Assembly: GCF_002929335.1 (NCBI RefSeq)
Contig: NZ_PJIL01000019.1
Coordinates: 1-64,000, forward strand
DNA length: 64,000 bases
Source: Arthrobacter sp. Y81
Lineage (GTDB): Bacteria > Actinomycetota > Actinomycetes > Actinomycetales > Micrococcaceae
Direction: 5' to 3'
Shown: positions 63,472-64,000 of the stretch, piece by piece
How the letters are laid out: each line of letters opens with the position of its first letter
How positions within the stretch are numbered: the first letter of the stretch is position 1
The notes under the pieces: generated by a model
What the model was told of the DNA's origin: nothing
Databases searched by the model: none
What the model saw: only the letters and a program-made list of their open reading frames with translations
Program-made: the position numbers and the translations under genes

Positions 63472-64000
63472 CAATCAATGGAGAGACCGTGAAACGAATA
63501 ACACAAACGACGCTAGACGGTGGTCCCGCCTTGCCGGCGGCGGCTCGAACATCGTTGAGTGAGAAGGTCCGCCATAGGCTGTTGAAGATCATCACAGCAC
63601 GAGAGTCCACCCTCGGTGCCGTCGTGATTCTCCTGGTTCTCTACCTTTCGTGGGCTTCGCCGTACTTCTTTACCGCCGGGAACCTGACGGTCGTCGGACG
63701 GCAGATAGCTTTGGCACTGCTGATCAGCGTGGGCATGACGTTCGTCATCCTGATCGGCGGGATTGACCTTTCTGTCGGCTCCGTCGTCGCGTTGGTGAGT
63801 GTCCTGTCAGGTGAGGCCATGGTCAACGCCGGGCTACCGCCGGTCGTGGCTGTGATTCTGGCCCTGGCCGCCGGTGCGCTTGTCGGGCTGGTGAACGGCT
63901 CGATCAATGCCTTTGCGGGGATACCGTCGTTTGTCGTGACTCTGGGCATGCTGGCCGTGGCTCGTGGATTGTCGCTCGGTATTAGCGGCGGTTCGACGAT
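63468..64000 (+). CDS. sugar ABC transporter permease (RbsC type), runs off the window
   Basis: The first 177 residues are present. A cytosolic tail (MTINGETVKRITQTT) precedes helices VVILLVLYLSWASPYFF and GRQIALALLISVGMTFVILIGGIDLSVGS, the latter with the family's GGIDLSVG motif. NAFAGIPSFVVTLGMLAVARGLSL is the next conserved block. Completes the importer with the ATPase and binding protein. Its end lies beyond 64000. Confidence 0.9.
   Translation, partial: MTINGETVKRITQTTLDGGPALPAAARTSLSEKVRHRLLKIITARESTLGAVVILLVLYLSWASPYFFTAGNLTVVGRQIALALLISVGMTFVILIGGIDLSVGSVVALVSVLSGEAMVNAGLPPVVAVILALAAGALVGLVNGSINAFAGIPSFVVTLGMLAVARGLSLGISGGST

Noticed and set aside
1..64000. CRISPR array
   Set aside because: No series of regularly spaced short direct repeats was seen, and no cas-like gene.

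Overview
The window is high-GC actinobacterial DNA. Gene content fits the Micrococcaceae (Arthrobacter/Pseudarthrobacter type): mycothiol-type arsenate reductases, ROK-less sugar ABC systems with lipoprotein binding proteins, a Ter/TelA cluster, CYTH-CHAD and Pls-type proteins. The genus is inferred from protein style only; there is no rRNA or complete tRNA gene here. Much of the window looks like an accessory, decaying region: intact operons are separated by stretches of truncated genes, insertion-sequence remnants and single-base frameshifts.

Layout. 1-2.95 kb: an attachment-site-like tRNA 3' end, a frameshifted PASTA lipoprotein, and NERD, IS5-type and IS110-type remnants. 3.0-7.6 kb: a glycolipid-type glycosyltransferase, an acyl carrier protein and two alpha/beta hydrolases, with a broken Hsp20 gene between. 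7.7-12.5 kb: mostly broken genes (acyltransferase, membrane protein, monooxygenase tail, truncated arsC) plus one intact arsenate-mycothiol transferase. 12.76-20.75 kb: an intact operon with an RpiR regulator, a calcineurin-type phosphoesterase fused to a PQQ-type propeller, a complete carbohydrate ABC importer (two permeases, binding lipoprotein, ATPase) and a HAD phosphatase. It probably imports and dephosphorylates or processes a phosphorylated carbohydrate. 20.8-22.8 kb: an AraC regulator and two small membrane proteins.

22.9-37 kb: a block with a polyphosphate flavour. It holds an intact PPK2 kinase, a CYTH-CHAD protein, SRPBCC paralogues, and a 1332-residue Pls/PosA-type non-ribosomal peptide synthetase. 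The hand-read specificity residues of the synthetase resemble lysine codes, which suggests a cationic homopoly(amino acid). Two further PPK2 genes (36.0 and 50.3 kb) are each broken by a different single-base lesion. A phosphonate-related gene pair (phnE and a phosphonatase-like HAD) survives only as head-to-head fragments.

39.07-48.63 kb (minus strand): a compact tellurium-resistance/Ter stress cluster with four clear TerD paralogues and a fifth Ter-associated protein, TelA, and the associated biosynthetic module (HAD phosphatase, a very large PRTase/TRSP/StiP/PELOTA fusion, CitE-like aldolase). A PD-(D/E)XK nuclease-like protein is divergent from it at 49.0 kb.

52.5-58.4 kb: mobile-element debris. 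A second attachment-like site with the same 20-bp core as the one at the start of the window lies next to a decayed tyrosine integrase. Beyond it are a frameshifted RidA gene, a duplicated promoter segment leading into a three-part in-frame chimeric ORF, split amaP fragments on opposite strands and an IS110 C-terminal remnant. 58.5-64.0 kb: an operon with a single-cysteine Asp/Glu-racemase-like protein, a DUF1537-type acid-sugar kinase and a ribose-type ABC importer, the last permease running off the window. It is probably a catabolic route for a four-carbon acid sugar or a related compound.
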